From positions 3,224,001 through 3,288,000 of the forward strand of contig NZ_CP056117.1 in NCBI RefSeq assembly GCF_013375935.1: 64,000 nucleotides of DNA. The letters are read 5' to 3'. Source of the DNA: Enterobacter cloacae (lineage in GTDB: Bacteria > Pseudomonadota > Gammaproteobacteria > Enterobacterales > Enterobacteriaceae). Below, in pieces: positions 49,018 to 59,348 of the stretch (positions are counted from its first letter, which is position 1; each line of letters begins with the position of its first letter). The position numbers and the translations under genes were made by a program. The notes beneath the pieces were generated by a model, which made no database searches, was not told the DNA's origin, and saw only the letters and a list, made by a program, of their open reading frames with translations.

Positions 49018-49932
49018 ATGAGTACTCTACTAAGAAGTGCTGCGCTCGTTCTGTGCGCAGGGGTTAGCTGCGCGCAAGCAACAGAAACAGCAAAACGCTG
49101 GGAGTTTAATATTGGGGCCATGTATGAAATTGAAAACGTCGAAGGACAGGGCGACGATAAAGATGGATTATATGAACCTTCCGTGTGGTTTAACGCCACG
49201 TACGATGCGTGGACCATTTCACTTGCCATGTATCAGGAAGGTCCGGTTGATTACAGCAGCATGACGCGCGGTACCTATTTTGACCGTCCGGAATTTGAAT
49301 TACGGTATCGCTTCATTGGCACCGATGATTTTACGCTGGGTCTTACGGGTGGTTTCCGCAATTATGGATATCATTTTAAAGATGAGCACGGGGCAAAAGA
49401 CGGTAGTGCCAATATGCAGCGCTACAAAATTCAGCCGGACTGGGACCTGAAATTAACCGATGACTGGCGTTTTGGCGGTTGGTTTGCCATGTATCAGTTT
49501 GCAAATGACCTGGGAAAAACCGGCTATTCTGACAGCCGTGTCGAAACGGAAACCGGCTTTACCTGGACAATAAATGAAACCGTCTCTGCAAAGGTTAATT
49601 ACTATTTAGAGCGTGGTTTTAATATGGACAGTTCACGTAATAACGGTGAATTTTCCACGCAGGAAATTCGCGCGTACCTGCCTGTTTCATTAGGTCAGAC
49701 GACACTGACGCCTTATACCCGTCTTGGGCTTGACCGCTGGTCAAACTGGGACTGGCAGGACGATCCAACCCGTGAAGGGCATGACTTCAATCGCCTGGGG
49801 CTGCTCTATGCTTATGACTTCGCAAATGGCGTATCCATGACGCTGGAATATGCCTACGAATGGGAAAATCACGACGAAGGAGATAGCGATCGCTTCCACT
49901 ATGCGGGTGTCGGCGTGAATTACGCGTTCTGA
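49018..49932 (+). CDS. ompG: Monomeric outer-membrane porin OmpG
   Basis: A 304-residue protein (E. coli 301). The signal peptide ends ATA/QA near residue 21, and the mature barrel is rich in alternating aromatic strands and ends YAGVGVNYAF with the terminal phenylalanine. OmpG is a wide, 14-stranded single-chain channel for mono-, di- and trisaccharides, fitting the sugar cluster it belongs to. A GGAATATTTTA leader precedes the ATG. Confidence 0.94.
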   Translation: MSTLLRSAALVLCAGVSCAQATETAKRWEFNIGAMYEIENVEGQGDDKDGLYEPSVWFNATYDAWTISLAMYQEGPVDYSSMTRGTYFDRPEFELRYRFIGTDDFTLGLTGGFRNYGYHFKDEHGAKDGSANMQRYKIQPDWDLKLTDDWRFGGWFAMYQFANDLGKTGYSDSRVETETGFTWTINETVSAKVNYYLERGFNMDSSRNNGEFSTQEIRAYLPVSLGQTTLTPYTRLGLDRWSNWDWQDDPTREGHDFNRLGLLYAYDFANGVSMTLEYAYEWENHDEGDSDRFHYAGVGVNYAF

Positions 49933-49941
49933 TAACCGGTT

Positions 49942-49967
49942 ACCAGGGGCGAATGCCCCTGGTTTTT
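49942..49967. terminator. Shared terminator of ompG and ycjW
   Basis: A perfect 9-bp stem (ACCAGGGGC / GCCCCTGGT) with loop GAAT is followed by TTTT; it lies between the convergent stops of ompG and ycjW. Confidence 0.85.
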
Positions 49968-50976
49968 AGCGCAGCGAAGCCGCATCTGAAAAATGCGTTT
50001 CGACCAGTACCTTATGTGGCGCAGCTTTACCCGCAATGCACCTGAACAGCAGGTCGCAGCTCTCTTCACCCAGCTTTCTCGTCGGAATATCAAAACCGCC
50101 GGGCGCAGGGGTCAAAATGAGAGACAGCATCGGGTCGCTGTATCCCGCTATGGCGACCTGTTCAGGGATCGTCAGATTCAGCTCATCCGCGGCACGATAG
50201 AGGCTCAGCAATTTCATGCTGTCCGTGGCAAAAACCGCGTCAGGCGGGTTACCAGAAGAGAGCAATTTACACGCCGCCTGAAGTGCACTTTCATGGGTAT
50301 ATCCGCCATCAATAACCCAATCCGGGTTAATAGCAAATCCCTGTTGTTCAAGGCTGGATTTATAACCCGCGAGACGATCGATTGAAACGTGATAATCAAG
50401 CGGGGCATGCAGGCAGGCAATTTTCGTTCGCCCATGCCTGATAAAAGAATCTGTCAGTATGGCGCTGTCGTGGAAATTGTCCGTATCGACAGAGTATATA
50501 TTCTGATAATCACCTTCCACTTTACCAATAACGACTACCGGCACACCGTATTCATCCAGCGTGGCGAAAAAAGATTCGTTAGCCGGTGAGCTCAGCATGA
50601 CGATCCCTTTGATCATCTTCTGCTTTATTTTACCCACGCACTTTTGCAGATCGTCTTCACTGCTTCTTGAGGTTTGTAAAATGACGTCAAAACCTTCTTC
50701 TTCCGCTTTTGCCGTGATGGCATGCAGTACGTCAGAGAAAAAAGGATTGCCTGCGGTAGTTTTGGTTGAGCGGGTCGAAATAACCATAATGGCGTCAAAG
50801 CCAGAAGAGGTAAGCGCGCGGGCAAGTTTATTAGGTTGATAATTTAATTCTTCTATCGCCTTCAACACTTTTTCACGCGCCTCGGGAGATATATTCGTTT
50901 GTTTATTCAGAACGCGCGACACGGTTGATTTCGAAACGCCAGCAACGCGTGCAATATCATAGATCGTGGGTGACAT
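49966..50976 (-). CDS. ycjW: LacI-family repressor YcjW
   Basis: A 336-residue regulator (E. coli 332). The N-terminal helix-turn-helix is [21 protein letters not shown], then the hinge helix [11 protein letters not shown], then a periplasmic-binding-protein-like sensor domain (residues about 60-330). Likely ligand: a sugar imported by the cluster. In E. coli YcjW regulates this operon and pspE and has been tied to hydrogen sulfide production; pspE is missing here, so the regulon is probably confined to the two operators described. It is convergent with ompG. Confidence 0.93.
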   Translation of the reverse strand: MSPTIYDIARVAGVSKSTVSRVLNKQTNISPEAREKVLKAIEELNYQPNKLARALTSSGFDAIMVISTRSTKTTAGNPFFSDVLHAITAKAEEEGFDVILQTSRSSEDDLQKCVGKIKQKMIKGIVMLSSPANESFFATLDEYGVPVVVIGKVEGDYQNIYSVDTDNFHDSAILTDSFIRHGRTKIACLHAPLDYHVSIDRLAGYKSSLEQQGFAINPDWVIDGGYTHESALQAACKLLSSGNPPDAVFATDSMKLLSLYRAADELNLTIPEQVAIAGYSDPMLSLILTPAPGGFDIPTRKLGEESCDLLFRCIAGKAAPHKVLVETHFSDAASLR

Positions 50977-51052
50977 ACACCTTACTCACTCCAGACGGAC
51001 AGCAATGGCGCCCATCTTACTGGAGAGAAAACGGCAATAGCAATAATTAAGA

Positions 51053-51079
51053 ATTGATAATCAACGATCTGCCCCAATT
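51053..51079 (+). promoter_or_regulatory. Possible heat-shock (sigma-32) promoter of ycjX
   Basis: ATTGATAA, an 11-base spacer, then CCCCAATT resembles the sigma-32 pattern (CTTGAAA, 11-16 bases, CCCCATNT). E. coli ycjX is a known heat-shock gene. The -35 match is imperfect. Confidence 0.5.
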
Positions 51080-51131
51080 TATTGTATTCTGAAGTGACTC
51101 TTTTCCGGCTTCCAGGCAATGAAGGATGGCG

Positions 51132-52529
51132 ATGAAGCGACTTAAAAACGAATTCAATTCTCTGGTGAACCGTGGCGTTGATAGGCATTTGCGTCTGGCC
51201 GTGACGGGGCTGAGCCGCAGCGGTAAGACCGCATTTATTACGGCAATGGTCAATCAGCTTTTGAACCTGCATGCCGGGGCACGGCTGCCGCTGCTTAGCG
51301 CGGTGCGCGAGGAGCGGCTGTTGGGCGTGAAACGTGTGCCGCAGCGTGATTTTGGCATCCCCCGCTTCACCTATGATGAAGGGCTGGCGCAGCTGTACGG
51401 ACAGCCACCCGCCTGGCCTACGCCAACGCGTGGCGTGAGCGAGATTCGTCTTGCGCTTCGTTTTCGCTCTAACGAATCGCTGATGCGCCATTTTAAAGAG
51501 ACGTCCACGCTCTATCTTGAAATTGTGGATTATCCTGGCGAATGGCTGCTCGATTTACCCATGCTGGCGCAGGACTACCTGAGCTGGTCCCGACAGATGA
51601 CCGGCCTGTTGCAGGGGCAGCGTGCGGACTGGTCAACAAAATGGCGGCAACTTTGCGAAGGGCTGGATCCGCTGGCGCCAGCGGATGAAAACCGTCTGGC
51701 AGCAATAGCCGAGGCCTGGACGGACTACCTGCACCAGTGCAAGCAGGAGGGGCTGCATTTTATCCAGCCGGGTCGGTTTGTTTTGCCGGGAGATTTAGCC
51801 GGTGCCCCCGCGCTGCAGTTTTTCCCGTGGCCGGACGTTGACGGCATTGGTGAAGTGAAACTGGCGCAGGCGGACAAAACCACCAACGCCGGCATGCTCC
51901 GGGACAGGTACAATTACTACTGTGAAAAAGTCGTTAAAGGTTTTTATAAAAATCACTTTTTACGTTTTGACCGTCAGATAGTGCTGGTGGACTGCCTGCA
52001 ACCGCTCAACAGCGGGCCGCAGGCGTTCAACGATATGCGACTGGCACTGACGCAGCTGATGCAGAGTTTTCATTACGGCCAGCGAACGCTGTTTCGCCGC
52101 TTGTTCTCTCCGGTAATCGACAAGCTGCTGTTTGCCGCGACAAAGGCCGATCACGTGACGGTCGATCAGCACGCCAATATGGTTTCCCTGCTGCAACAGC
52201 TGGTGCAGGATGCATGGCAGAATGCGGCTTTCGAAGGGATCGGTATGGATTGCCTGGGGCTGGCGTCCGTACAGGCCACCCAGAGTGGGCTGATCGACGT
52301 GAATGGCGAGAAAATCCCGGCATTACGCGGTAATCGCCTCAGCGATGGTGAACCGCTCACGGTCTATCCGGGGGAAGTCCCGGCGCGTCTGCCGGGCCAG
52401 GCCTTCTGGCAAAATCAGGGGTTTCAGTTTGAAGCCTTCCGTCCGCAGGTGATGAACGTTGACCAGCCATTGCCGCACATCCGCCTGGATGCAGCGCTGG
52501 AGTTTTTGATTGGAGATAAATTGCGATGA
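51132..52529 (+). CDS. ycjX: Heat-shock-regulated P-loop protein YcjX
   Basis: A 465-residue protein of the YcjX/DUF463 family. The P-loop [10 protein letters not shown] (about residue 29) and [11 protein letters not shown] with a G3-like motif point to a nucleotide-binding, probably GTP- or ATP-binding, stress protein. The start at 51132 (MKRLKNEF) follows AAGGA and matches E. coli; two codons upstream are open. Four bases overlap ycjF (ATGA). The exact cellular role is unknown; it tends to co-occur with psp genes. Confidence 0.92.
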   Translation: MKRLKNEFNSLVNRGVDRHLRLAVTGLSRSGKTAFITAMVNQLLNLHAGARLPLLSAVREERLLGVKRVPQRDFGIPRFTYDEGLAQLYGQPPAWPTPTRGVSEIRLALRFRSNESLMRHFKETSTLYLEIVDYPGEWLLDLPMLAQDYLSWSRQMTGLLQGQRADWSTKWRQLCEGLDPLAPADENRLAAIAEAWTDYLHQCKQEGLHFIQPGRFVLPGDLAGAPALQFFPWPDVDGIGEVKLAQADKTTNAGMLRDRYNYYCEKVVKGFYKNHFLRFDRQIVLVDCLQPLNSGPQAFNDMRLALTQLMQSFHYGQRTLFRRLFSPVIDKLLFAATKADHVTVDQHANMVSLLQQLVQDAWQNAAFEGIGMDCLGLASVQATQSGLIDVNGEKIPALRGNRLSDGEPLTVYPGEVPARLPGQAFWQNQGFQFEAFRPQVMNVDQPLPHIRLDAALEFLIGDKLR

Positions 52530-53578
52530 CGGAACCGTTAAAGCCACGCATTGATTTTACTGGCCAGCTTGAGCAGACACCGGAGGAGGTGTTCAAAACG
52601 GCGCACACCTTTAGCGGCCCGCAGGCCGACAATTTTGCGCCGGTGCTGGCAGAAGAGCCGCTGGTTGAAGAGGGGCAGGCGGAAGCGGTCGTTGACGCGG
52701 CGCTGCGCCCGAAACGCAGCCTGTGGCGCAGGATGGTCAGCGCCGGGCTGGTCCTTTTCGGTGCGAGCGTAATCGGGCAGGGCGTACAGTGGGGCATCAA
52801 TGCCTGGCAGACGCAGGACTGGGTGGCGCTGGGCGGCTGTGCAGCCGGGGCACTGATCGTTGGTGCGGGCGTTGGGTCAGTGGTCACCGAGTGGCGACGG
52901 CTCTGGCGTTTGCGACAGCGTGCCCACGAACGTGATGAGGCGCGGGATCTTCTTCACAGCCACGGCACGGGCAAAGGGCGTGCTTTTTGTGAAAAGCTGG
53001 CGGCTCAGGCCGGGATAGATCATTCTCATCCGGCGCTTCAGCGCTGGTACGCGGCGATCCACGAAACGCAGAACGATCGGGAAGTGGTCACGCTCTATGC
53101 CCATATTGTTCAGCCGGTGCTGGATGCGCAGGCACGGCGTGAAATAAGCCGGTCAGCCGCAGAATCCACGCTGATGATTGCCGTCAGCCCGCTGGCGATG
53201 GTGGATATGGCCTTTATTGCCTGGCGCAACCTGCGCCTGATCAACCGCATCGCCAGACTGTATGGCATTGAGCTCGGCTATTACAGCCGGCTGCGCCTGT
53301 TCAAGCTGGTATTGCTGAATATCGCCTTCGCCGGGGCCAGCGAACTGGTGCGCGAGGTAGGAATGGACTGGATGTCGCAGGATCTCGCGGCACGTCTGTC
53401 CGCGCGAGCGGCGCAGGGGATCGGTGCCGGTCTGCTGACGGCACGCCTGGGAATCAAAGCGATGGAGGTTTGTCGTCCTTTACCCTGGATTGACGGCGAC
53501 AAGCCGCGTTTAGGCGATTTCCGGCGCGAGCTGATTGGCCAGCTCAAGGATACGCTTAACAAAAAACCTGCTCAGTGA
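52526..53578 (+). CDS. ycjF: Inner-membrane protein YcjF (UPF0283)
   Basis: A 350-residue membrane protein (E. coli 353) with two adjacent transmembrane helices (about residues 70-92 and 97-120, [18 protein letters not shown] and [19 protein letters not shown]) and a long cytoplasmic helical C-terminus. Its start overlaps ycjX by 4 bases, so the two are translationally coupled. Function unknown; stress-linked by its partner. Confidence 0.92.
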   Translation: MTEPLKPRIDFTGQLEQTPEEVFKTAHTFSGPQADNFAPVLAEEPLVEEGQAEAVVDAALRPKRSLWRRMVSAGLVLFGASVIGQGVQWGINAWQTQDWVALGGCAAGALIVGAGVGSVVTEWRRLWRLRQRAHERDEARDLLHSHGTGKGRAFCEKLAAQAGIDHSHPALQRWYAAIHETQNDREVVTLYAHIVQPVLDAQARREISRSAAESTLMIAVSPLAMVDMAFIAWRNLRLINRIARLYGIELGYYSRLRLFKLVLLNIAFAGASELVREVGMDWMSQDLAARLSARAAQGIGAGLLTARLGIKAMEVCRPLPWIDGDKPRLGDFRRELIGQLKDTLNKKPAQ

Positions 53579-53600
53579 GGTTTTGTTTACTAATCGTGCT

Positions 53601-53624
53601 GGCTGTCAATATTTGTTGACAGCC
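53601..53624. promoter_or_regulatory. TyrR box upstream of tyrR
   Basis: GGCTGTCAA-N6-TTGACAGCC has perfect 9-bp arms and fits the TyrR consensus TGTAAA-N6-TTTACA at the inner half-sites. It lies 65-90 bases before the tyrR start, as expected for the known autoregulation in E. coli. It could also act as a hairpin at the end of ycjF. Confidence 0.72.
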
Positions 53625-53689
53625 ACCTTCCCGAACACCGCGATCTGACATATCATTTTACTGTTAATGGCTTAAACGGTGAATTTCCC

Positions 53690-55231
53690 ATGCGTCTGGA
53701 AGTCTTTTGTGAGGACCGTCTCGGTCTGACCCGCGAGTTACTCGATCTTCTTGTTTTACGTAGCATTGATTTACGTGGCATTGAGATCGACCCTGTCGGG
53801 CGAATTTACCTCAATTTTGCCGAAATTGAATTTAATACCTTCAGCAGCCTGATGGCGGAAATCCGCCGTATCGCTGGCGTTACGGATGTACGCACCATTC
53901 CATGGATGCCGTCCGAGCGTGAACACCTGGCCCTGAGCGCGCTGCTGGAAGCGATGCCGGAGCCGTTCCTGTCCCTCGATCTGAAAAATAAAGTCGAGCG
54001 CGTCAATCAGGCCAGCTGCCAGCTGTTTGCGCAGAGCCAGGAAAAAATCATCGGCCACCACGCCACGCAGCTGATCCCTGGCTTTAATTTCCAGCGCTGG
54101 CTGGAGAGTAGCCCGCAAAACACCCACAGCGAACACGTGGCGATCAACGGACAGAATTTCCTGATGGAGATCACGCCGGTCTACCTGAAAGGGGAAAACG
54201 ACGCGCGCGTGCTGACCGGAGCCGTGATCATGCTGCGCTCCACCGTGCGCATGGGCCGCCAGTTGCAGAATCTTTCAAGCCAGGATGTCGGTGCCTTCAG
54301 CCAGATCATTGCGGTAAGCCCGAAGATGCGTCACGTGGTTGAGCAGGCGCGCAAGCTGGCAAATCTGACCGCGCCGCTGCTTATCACCGGCGATACCGGT
54401 ACCGGAAAAGATCTGCTGGCGCATGCCGTGCATCTGGCCAGCCCGCGTGCGGCGAAACCCTATCTGGCGCTTAACTGCGCTTCTATCCCGGAAGACGCGG
54501 TTGAAAGCGAACTGTTCGGCCATGCGCCGGAAGGTAAAAAAGGCTTTTTTGAACAGGCTAACGGCGGCTCGGTGCTGCTGGACGAGATTGGCGAAATGTC
54601 GCCACGCATGCAGGCGAAGCTGCTGCGTTTTCTGAATGACGGCACTTTCCGCCGCGTAGGGGAAGATCATGAAGTGCACGTTGACGTGCGCGTGATATGC
54701 GCCACCCAGAAAAACCTGGTGGAGCTGGTTCAGAAGGGCGTCTTCCGGGAAGACCTATACTATCGCCTGAACGTTCTGACCCTTAATATTCCGCCGCTGC
54801 GCGATTGCCCGCAGGACATCATGCCGTTGACGGAGCTGTTCGTGGCCCGCTTTGCCGATGAGCAGGGCGTTCCGCGTCCGAAGCTCTCCGCCGATTTGGG
54901 CACCGTACTGACCCGCTACGGCTGGCCGGGCAATATTCGTCAGCTGAAAAACGCGGTCTACCGTGCGTTGACCCAGCTGGAAGGATATGAACTGCGACCG
55001 CAGGATATTTTATTGCCGGATTACGATGCCGGAACGGTTTCGGTGGGCGAAGAGGCAATGGAAGGCTCGCTGGACGATATCACCAGCCGTTTCGAGCGCT
55101 CGGTATTGACGCAGCTCTATCGTAGCTATCCGAGTACCCGCAAGCTGGCTAAGCGCCTTGGGGTGTCGCATACCGCGATTGCCAATAAGCTGCGCGAGTA
55201 CGGATTGAGTCAGAAGAAGGGTGAAGAATAA
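53690..55231 (+). CDS. tyrR: Aromatic amino acid regulator TyrR
   Basis: A 513-residue regulator of aromatic amino acid synthesis and transport, identical in length to E. coli. It has an N-terminal ACT-like domain (MRLEVFCEDRLGLTRELL), a PAS domain (about 78-190), an AAA+ domain with Walker A GDTGTGKD (about residue 235), and a C-terminal Fis-type helix-turn-helix (STRKLAKRLGVSHTAIANKLREYG). The GAFTGA sigma-54 loop is replaced (GHAPEGKKGFF), as expected for TyrR, which works with sigma-70 RNA polymerase. Confidence 0.97.
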   Translation: MRLEVFCEDRLGLTRELLDLLVLRSIDLRGIEIDPVGRIYLNFAEIEFNTFSSLMAEIRRIAGVTDVRTIPWMPSEREHLALSALLEAMPEPFLSLDLKNKVERVNQASCQLFAQSQEKIIGHHATQLIPGFNFQRWLESSPQNTHSEHVAINGQNFLMEITPVYLKGENDARVLTGAVIMLRSTVRMGRQLQNLSSQDVGAFSQIIAVSPKMRHVVEQARKLANLTAPLLITGDTGTGKDLLAHAVHLASPRAAKPYLALNCASIPEDAVESELFGHAPEGKKGFFEQANGGSVLLDEIGEMSPRMQAKLLRFLNDGTFRRVGEDHEVHVDVRVICATQKNLVELVQKGVFREDLYYRLNVLTLNIPPLRDCPQDIMPLTELFVARFADEQGVPRPKLSADLGTVLTRYGWPGNIRQLKNAVYRALTQLEGYELRPQDILLPDYDAGTVSVGEEAMEGSLDDITSRFERSVLTQLYRSYPSTRKLAKRLGVSHTAIANKLREYGLSQKKGEE

Positions 55232-55233
55232 AT

Positions 55234-55261
55234 AAAAAAGCCTCTTTGCAGAGGCTTTTTT
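55234..55261. terminator. Shared terminator of tyrR and tpx
   Basis: A 12-bp stem (AAAAAAGCCTCT / AGAGGCTTTTTT) with loop TTGC. The A-run and T-run make it work in both directions between the convergent stops. Confidence 0.92.
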
Positions 55262-55265
55262 ACGA

Positions 55266-55772
55266 TTACGCTTTCAGGGCGTCGAGTGCCGCGGTGTAAT
55301 CCGGTTCGGTGGTGATTTCATTTACCAGCTGGCTGAAAACAACGTTGTCGTTTTCATCAATGACCAGCACCGCGCGCGCGGCCAGGCCTTTCAGCGCACC
55401 TTCGGAAATGCCAACACCGTACTTCTCAAGGAAATCCGGGCTGCGCAGGGTGGAAAGGGTGATGACGTTGCTCAGGCCTTCAGCGCCGCAGAAGCGGGAC
55501 TGGGCAAACGGCAGGTCAGCAGAAATGCACAGCACCACGGTGTTGTCCATTTCGGTCGCCAGCTGGTTGAATTTACGCACGGACGCGGCGCAGACGCCGG
55601 TGTCGATGCTTGGGAAAATGTTCAGGACTTTGCGTTTGCCGGCAAACTGGCTCAACGTGACGTCAGACAGATCTTTAGCAACCAGAGTGAAAGGCTGTGC
55701 TTTGCTGCCGGACTGTGGAATGGAACCTGCAACAGCAACCGGGTTGCCCTGGAAATGAACGAGTTGTGACAT
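55266..55772 (-). CDS. tpx: Thiol peroxidase Tpx (lipid hydroperoxide peroxidase)
   Basis: A 168-residue atypical 2-Cys peroxiredoxin of the periplasm-associated/cytosolic Tpx family that reduces alkyl hydroperoxides with thioredoxin. The peroxidatic cysteine is in [15 protein letters not shown] (Cys61) and the resolving cysteine is in SRFCGAEGL (Cys95). A ribosome site (AGGAAG) precedes [12 protein letters not shown]. Confidence 0.96.
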   Translation of the reverse strand: MSQLVHFQGNPVAVAGSIPQSGSKAQPFTLVAKDLSDVTLSQFAGKRKVLNIFPSIDTGVCAASVRKFNQLATEMDNTVVLCISADLPFAQSRFCGAEGLSNVITLSTLRSPDFLEKYGVGISEGALKGLAARAVLVIDENDNVVFSQLVNEITTEPDYTAALDALKA

Positions 55773-55878
55773 GGATATCTTCCTGTTTACAAATAGTTAA
55801 CGTCGTGGCTAGTGTATGTCATCCGCAGTTAGCACGGCAAACCAATTTTACGCCTTACCGGCCTGCAAGGAGTCAGTG

Positions 55879-56844
55879 ATGAGAAGTGTTAAGGTCTATG
55901 AAGAAGCCTGGCCATTGCATACCCCATTTGTGATCTCGCGCGGCAGCCGTAATGAGGCCCGCGTGGTGGTGGTTGAATGTGAAGAGGACGGCGTGAAGGG
56001 CGTCGGGGAATGTACGCCCTATCCACGCTACGGTGAAAGCCTGGCGTCGGTGATGGCGCAGATAATGACGGTTGTGCCCGATCTTCAGACCGGCCTTACG
56101 CGTGAAGCGCTCCAGCAGCGCTTACCGGCTGGCGCAGCCCGCAATGCTATCGACTGTGCTCTCTGGAGCCTTGAGGCGGCGAAACAGCGCAAAACGCTCC
56201 CTTCGCTGCTGGAAATTACGCTACCGGCGTCGGTCGTCACCGCGCAAACGGTAGTTATTGGTGAACCGGAGCAGATGGCGGCCAGCGCCCAGGCGCTGTA
56301 TGCCACGGGCGCGACGTTGTTAAAAGTAAAGCTCGACGACCGTATGATAAGCGAACGCATGGTCGCCATTCGCGCCGCGGTGCCTGAGGCAACCCTGATC
56401 GTCGACGCGAACGAATCATGGCATAGCGAAGGGCTGGCAGCGCGCTGTCAGCTGCTGGCCGACCTGGGCGTTGCGATGCTTGAGCAGCCTTTACCCGCGG
56501 AAGATGATGCCGCGCTGGCAAATTTCATTCATCCACTTCCGGTATGTGCTGATGAGAGTTGCCATACTCGCGAAAGCCTGTCGGCCCTGAAGGGCCGCTA
56601 CGAGATGGTGAACATTAAGCTCGATAAAACCGGTGGATTAACCGAAGCCCTTGCTCTGGCAAAGGACGCGCAGGCGCAAGGATTTACCTTAATGCTGGGC
56701 TGTATGCTCTGCACGTCCAGGGCGATTGGCGCAGCGCTCCCGCTGGCGAACAGCGTGCGTTTTGCCGATCTGGATGGCCCAACCTGGCTCGCGGTTGATG
56801 TATCGCCCGCCCTGAATTTCACCTCCGGCGTGCTTCACCTCTGA
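55879..56844 (+). CDS. ycjG: L-Ala-D/L-Glu epimerase YcjG
   Basis: Enolase-superfamily enzyme that epimerises L-Ala-D-Glu, a murein peptide, to L-Ala-L-Glu. The start at 55879 (MRSVKVYEEAWPL) follows GCAAGGAG and gives 321 residues, the E. coli length. The two catalytic lysines are in LLKVKLDD (about 151) and NIKLDKTGGL (about 247); metal ligands are in IVDANESWH, MLEQPL and CADESCH. It is part of murein peptide recycling with mpaA, which converges on it with a 10-base overlap. Confidence 0.95.
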   Translation: MRSVKVYEEAWPLHTPFVISRGSRNEARVVVVECEEDGVKGVGECTPYPRYGESLASVMAQIMTVVPDLQTGLTREALQQRLPAGAARNAIDCALWSLEAAKQRKTLPSLLEITLPASVVTAQTVVIGEPEQMAASAQALYATGATLLKVKLDDRMISERMVAIRAAVPEATLIVDANESWHSEGLAARCQLLADLGVAMLEQPLPAEDDAALANFIHPLPVCADESCHTRESLSALKGRYEMVNIKLDKTGGLTEALALAKDAQAQGFTLMLGCMLCTSRAIGAALPLANSVRFADLDGPTWLAVDVSPALNFTSGVLHL

Positions 56845-57548
56845 GGCTGCCAGCGCAGGAGATCCGTCATTGCCCGCAGGTATTTTTCGCTCGCTTCGTC
56901 CGAGGAGATGGGCGGAAACTCTGCGGTGATACAGTGCAGGCCGAGGTCGGCGCACCAGCTGCCAAACGATCCGGGAGTTTCATAGCCGACGCTGGTCACC
57001 AGAGGAAGGGCAAACGCATCTGCGAGCCACTGTCCGAGCGCCGTATGGCGAGGATCTTCAATACAGGCGAGCGGATCGTGGAAAGAGACAACCCAGGCCG
57101 GGTGGATCTTATGAATAAGCTGGCATAACGCCTGAGTCTCGGGTTCGGAGCCGGGCTTGTCGCCCGTAAGCAGGACCACATCCCGCTCCTGCGCCGAACT
57201 GTTCCAGCGGTACACCGTTTCACCGGCGCGCCAGTTTGCCGCCGGGAAGTTCCTGTTAAGGTCAACCCCCCGCGCATTCGCCCGTAGCCCAAGCTGACAG
57301 CCGTCCGGATTAACGGTCAAAATCACATGATGACGCCGCAAGTCGGGAGCCAGCGTACGCAGCGCGCAGGAGAGCGTCACGATGGACGAATTTTCGTCGC
57401 CATGCGTCCCCGCAATAATCAAGCCGCTGTTGCGATCGGCCTCGGGAGCGGGAAACCAGATTAATGGAGCGCCTAAAAAGGAGCGGCCATAATGTTGAGT
57501 ACCGGGCGGAAAGGCGCCGCGTTCCGTTCGTGGTCGGGTGGTTGCCAT
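56835..57548 (-). CDS. mpaA: Murein tripeptide amidase MpaA
   Basis: Cytoplasmic M14 zinc carboxypeptidase that cleaves the D-Glu-mesoDAP bond of L-Ala-D-Glu-mesoDAP, giving the substrate for YcjG. Zinc ligands: AGTHGDENSS (His, Glu) and SFHDPLACIEDP (His); the catalytic glutamate lies in CITAEFPP near the C-terminus. The start at 57548 (MATTRPRTERG) gives 237 residues, slightly shorter than the E. coli 242 because of a shorter tail. The gene overlaps ycjG by 10 bases, stop over stop. Confidence 0.93.
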   Translation of the reverse strand: MATTRPRTERGAFPPGTQHYGRSFLGAPLIWFPAPEADRNSGLIIAGTHGDENSSIVTLSCALRTLAPDLRRHHVILTVNPDGCQLGLRANARGVDLNRNFPAANWRAGETVYRWNSSAQERDVVLLTGDKPGSEPETQALCQLIHKIHPAWVVSFHDPLACIEDPRHTALGQWLADAFALPLVTSVGYETPGSFGSWCADLGLHCITAEFPPISSDEASEKYLRAMTDLLRWQPQR

Positions 57549-57731
57549 AGTAAACCCTGATGATGAAATCGCTTCTGGCAGTGTTGTGCAAAACCCGCGC
57601 TTAATCAAATAGTTTCCTTTCGTGTAGAAATTTGCCTGACATCAACTTTCAGGAGGAAGCATTTGCATTTCTCCGTTTCGAAACAAATAATTACGCATCT
57701 GCCTGTTACCTGAAATCATTAAGGGGATCGT

Positions 57732-59348
57732 ATGAAGCATCCTGTTTCGCTTCTTTGTACTGCGCTGTGGCTGTGCGGGCTCTCATCACTTTCATATGCC
57801 GCGGATGTTCCCCAGGGAACGGTTCTGGCGCAAAAACAGGAGCTGGTTCGACATATCAAAGATGAACCCGCTTCCCTCGATCCGGCAAAAGCGGTGGGAT
57901 TACCGGAAATTCAGGTGATCCGCGACCTTTATGAAGGGCTGGTGAATCAAAATGAAAAAGGGGAGCTGGTGCCGGGAGTAGCGACGCGCTGGCAAAGCAA
58001 TGATAACCGGATCTGGACGTTTACCCTGCGAGACAACGCGAAGTGGTCTGACGGTAGCCCGGTGACGGCGCAGGATTTTGTTTACAGCTGGCGTCGTCTG
58101 GTTGACCCGAAAACGACCTCACCTTTCGCCTGGTTTGCGGCGCTGGCTGGAATTAACAACGCTCAGGCCATAATCGATGGCAAAGCTGCACCAGACACCC
58201 TTGGCGTAACGGCGGTCGATGCGAAAACGCTGCGCGTTCAGCTCGACAAGCCCCTGCCGTGGTTCAGCAATCTTACGGCTAATTTTGCGTTCTATCCTGT
58301 CCAAAAGGCCAACGTCGAAAGCGGTAAAGAGTGGACACGTCCAGGCGCGCTCGTCGGTAATGGTGCGTATGTGCTGAAAGATCGTGTGGTTAATGAAAAA
58401 CTGGTGGTTGAGCCGAATCCTCATTACTGGGATAACGCCAAAACGGTGCTTCAGAAAGTGACTTTCGTGCCGATCAATCAGGAGTCATCAGCAACGAAAC
58501 GTTATCTGGCGGGCGATATTGATATAACCGAATCGTTCCCAAAAAACATGTATCAGAAGCTGCTTAAGGATATCCCTGGGCAGGTATACACGCCGCCGCA
58601 GCTGGGTACCTACTACTACGCGTTTAACACGCAAAAAGGCCCAACCGCTGATGCCCGCGTGCGTCTGGCGCTCAGCATGACTATCGACCGGCGGATCATG
58701 GCGGAAAAAGTGCTGGGAACTGGCGAGAAGCCGGCCTGGCACTTCACTCCCGATGTGACTGCCGGTTTCACGCCGGAAACCTCGCCATTTGAGCAGATGT
58801 CGCAACAGGAGCTGAATGCTCAGGCGAAAACGTTATTGCAGGCAGCAGGCTATGGCCCGCAGCGCCCGTTAAAATTAACGCTGCTCTACAACACGTCCGA
58901 AAATCATCAAAAAATTGCGATTGCGGTTGCATCTATGTGGAAAAAAAACCTGGGCGTTGACGTCAAGTTGCAGAATCAGGAGTGGAAAACCTACATCGAC
59001 AGCCGTAACACCGGGAATTTTGACGTCATCCGTGCGTCATGGGTAGGGGACTACAACGAGCCGTCGACTTTCCTGTCGCTGCTCACCTCCTCCCATAGCG
59101 GGAATATCTCGCGCTTCAACGATCCGGCGTACGACAAGATTATTAATCAGGCGACGCTTGAAACCACTGAAAAAGCGCGTAATGCCGACTACAATATGGC
59201 GGAGAAGATCCTGACAGAAAAGGCACCTATTGCTCCGATTTATCAATACACCAATGGCCGCCTCATTAAGCCCTGGGTCAAAGGATATCCAATAAATAAC
59301 CCAGAGGACGTGGCGTACAGTCGTACTATGTACATTGAAAAGCACTAG
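57732..59348 (+). CDS. mppA: Periplasmic murein peptide-binding protein MppA
   Basis: A 538-residue SBP_bac_5 protein that binds L-Ala-gamma-D-Glu-mesoDAP and delivers it to the Opp permease. The signal peptide ends LSYA (about residue 24). It is OppA-like, but the MppA-specific blocks (AEKQELVRHIKDEPASLDPAKAVG-like start, YTPPQLGTYYYAFNTQKGPTAD, HYWDNAKTVLQKVTF) match MppA. With mpaA and ycjG it forms a murein recycling neighbourhood. AAGGGGATCG precedes the ATG. Confidence 0.94.
   Translation: MKHPVSLLCTALWLCGLSSLSYAADVPQGTVLAQKQELVRHIKDEPASLDPAKAVGLPEIQVIRDLYEGLVNQNEKGELVPGVATRWQSNDNRIWTFTLRDNAKWSDGSPVTAQDFVYSWRRLVDPKTTSPFAWFAALAGINNAQAIIDGKAAPDTLGVTAVDAKTLRVQLDKPLPWFSNLTANFAFYPVQKANVESGKEWTRPGALVGNGAYVLKDRVVNEKLVVEPNPHYWDNAKTVLQKVTFVPINQESSATKRYLAGDIDITESFPKNMYQKLLKDIPGQVYTPPQLGTYYYAFNTQKGPTADARVRLALSMTIDRRIMAEKVLGTGEKPAWHFTPDVTAGFTPETSPFEQMSQQELNAQAKTLLQAAGYGPQRPLKLTLLYNTSENHQKIAIAVASMWKKNLGVDVKLQNQEWKTYIDSRNTGNFDVIRASWVGDYNEPSTFLSLLTSSHSGNISRFNDPAYDKIINQATLETTEKARNADYNMAEKILTEKAPIAPIYQYTNGRLIKPWVKGYPINNPEDVAYSRTMYIEKH

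Noticed and set aside
53601-53624. Reading of the GGCTGTCAA/TTGACAGCC repeat as the ycjF terminator
   Set aside because: No T-run follows the stem, and the inner half-sites and spacing match a TyrR box ahead of tyrR; kept as a regulatory site.
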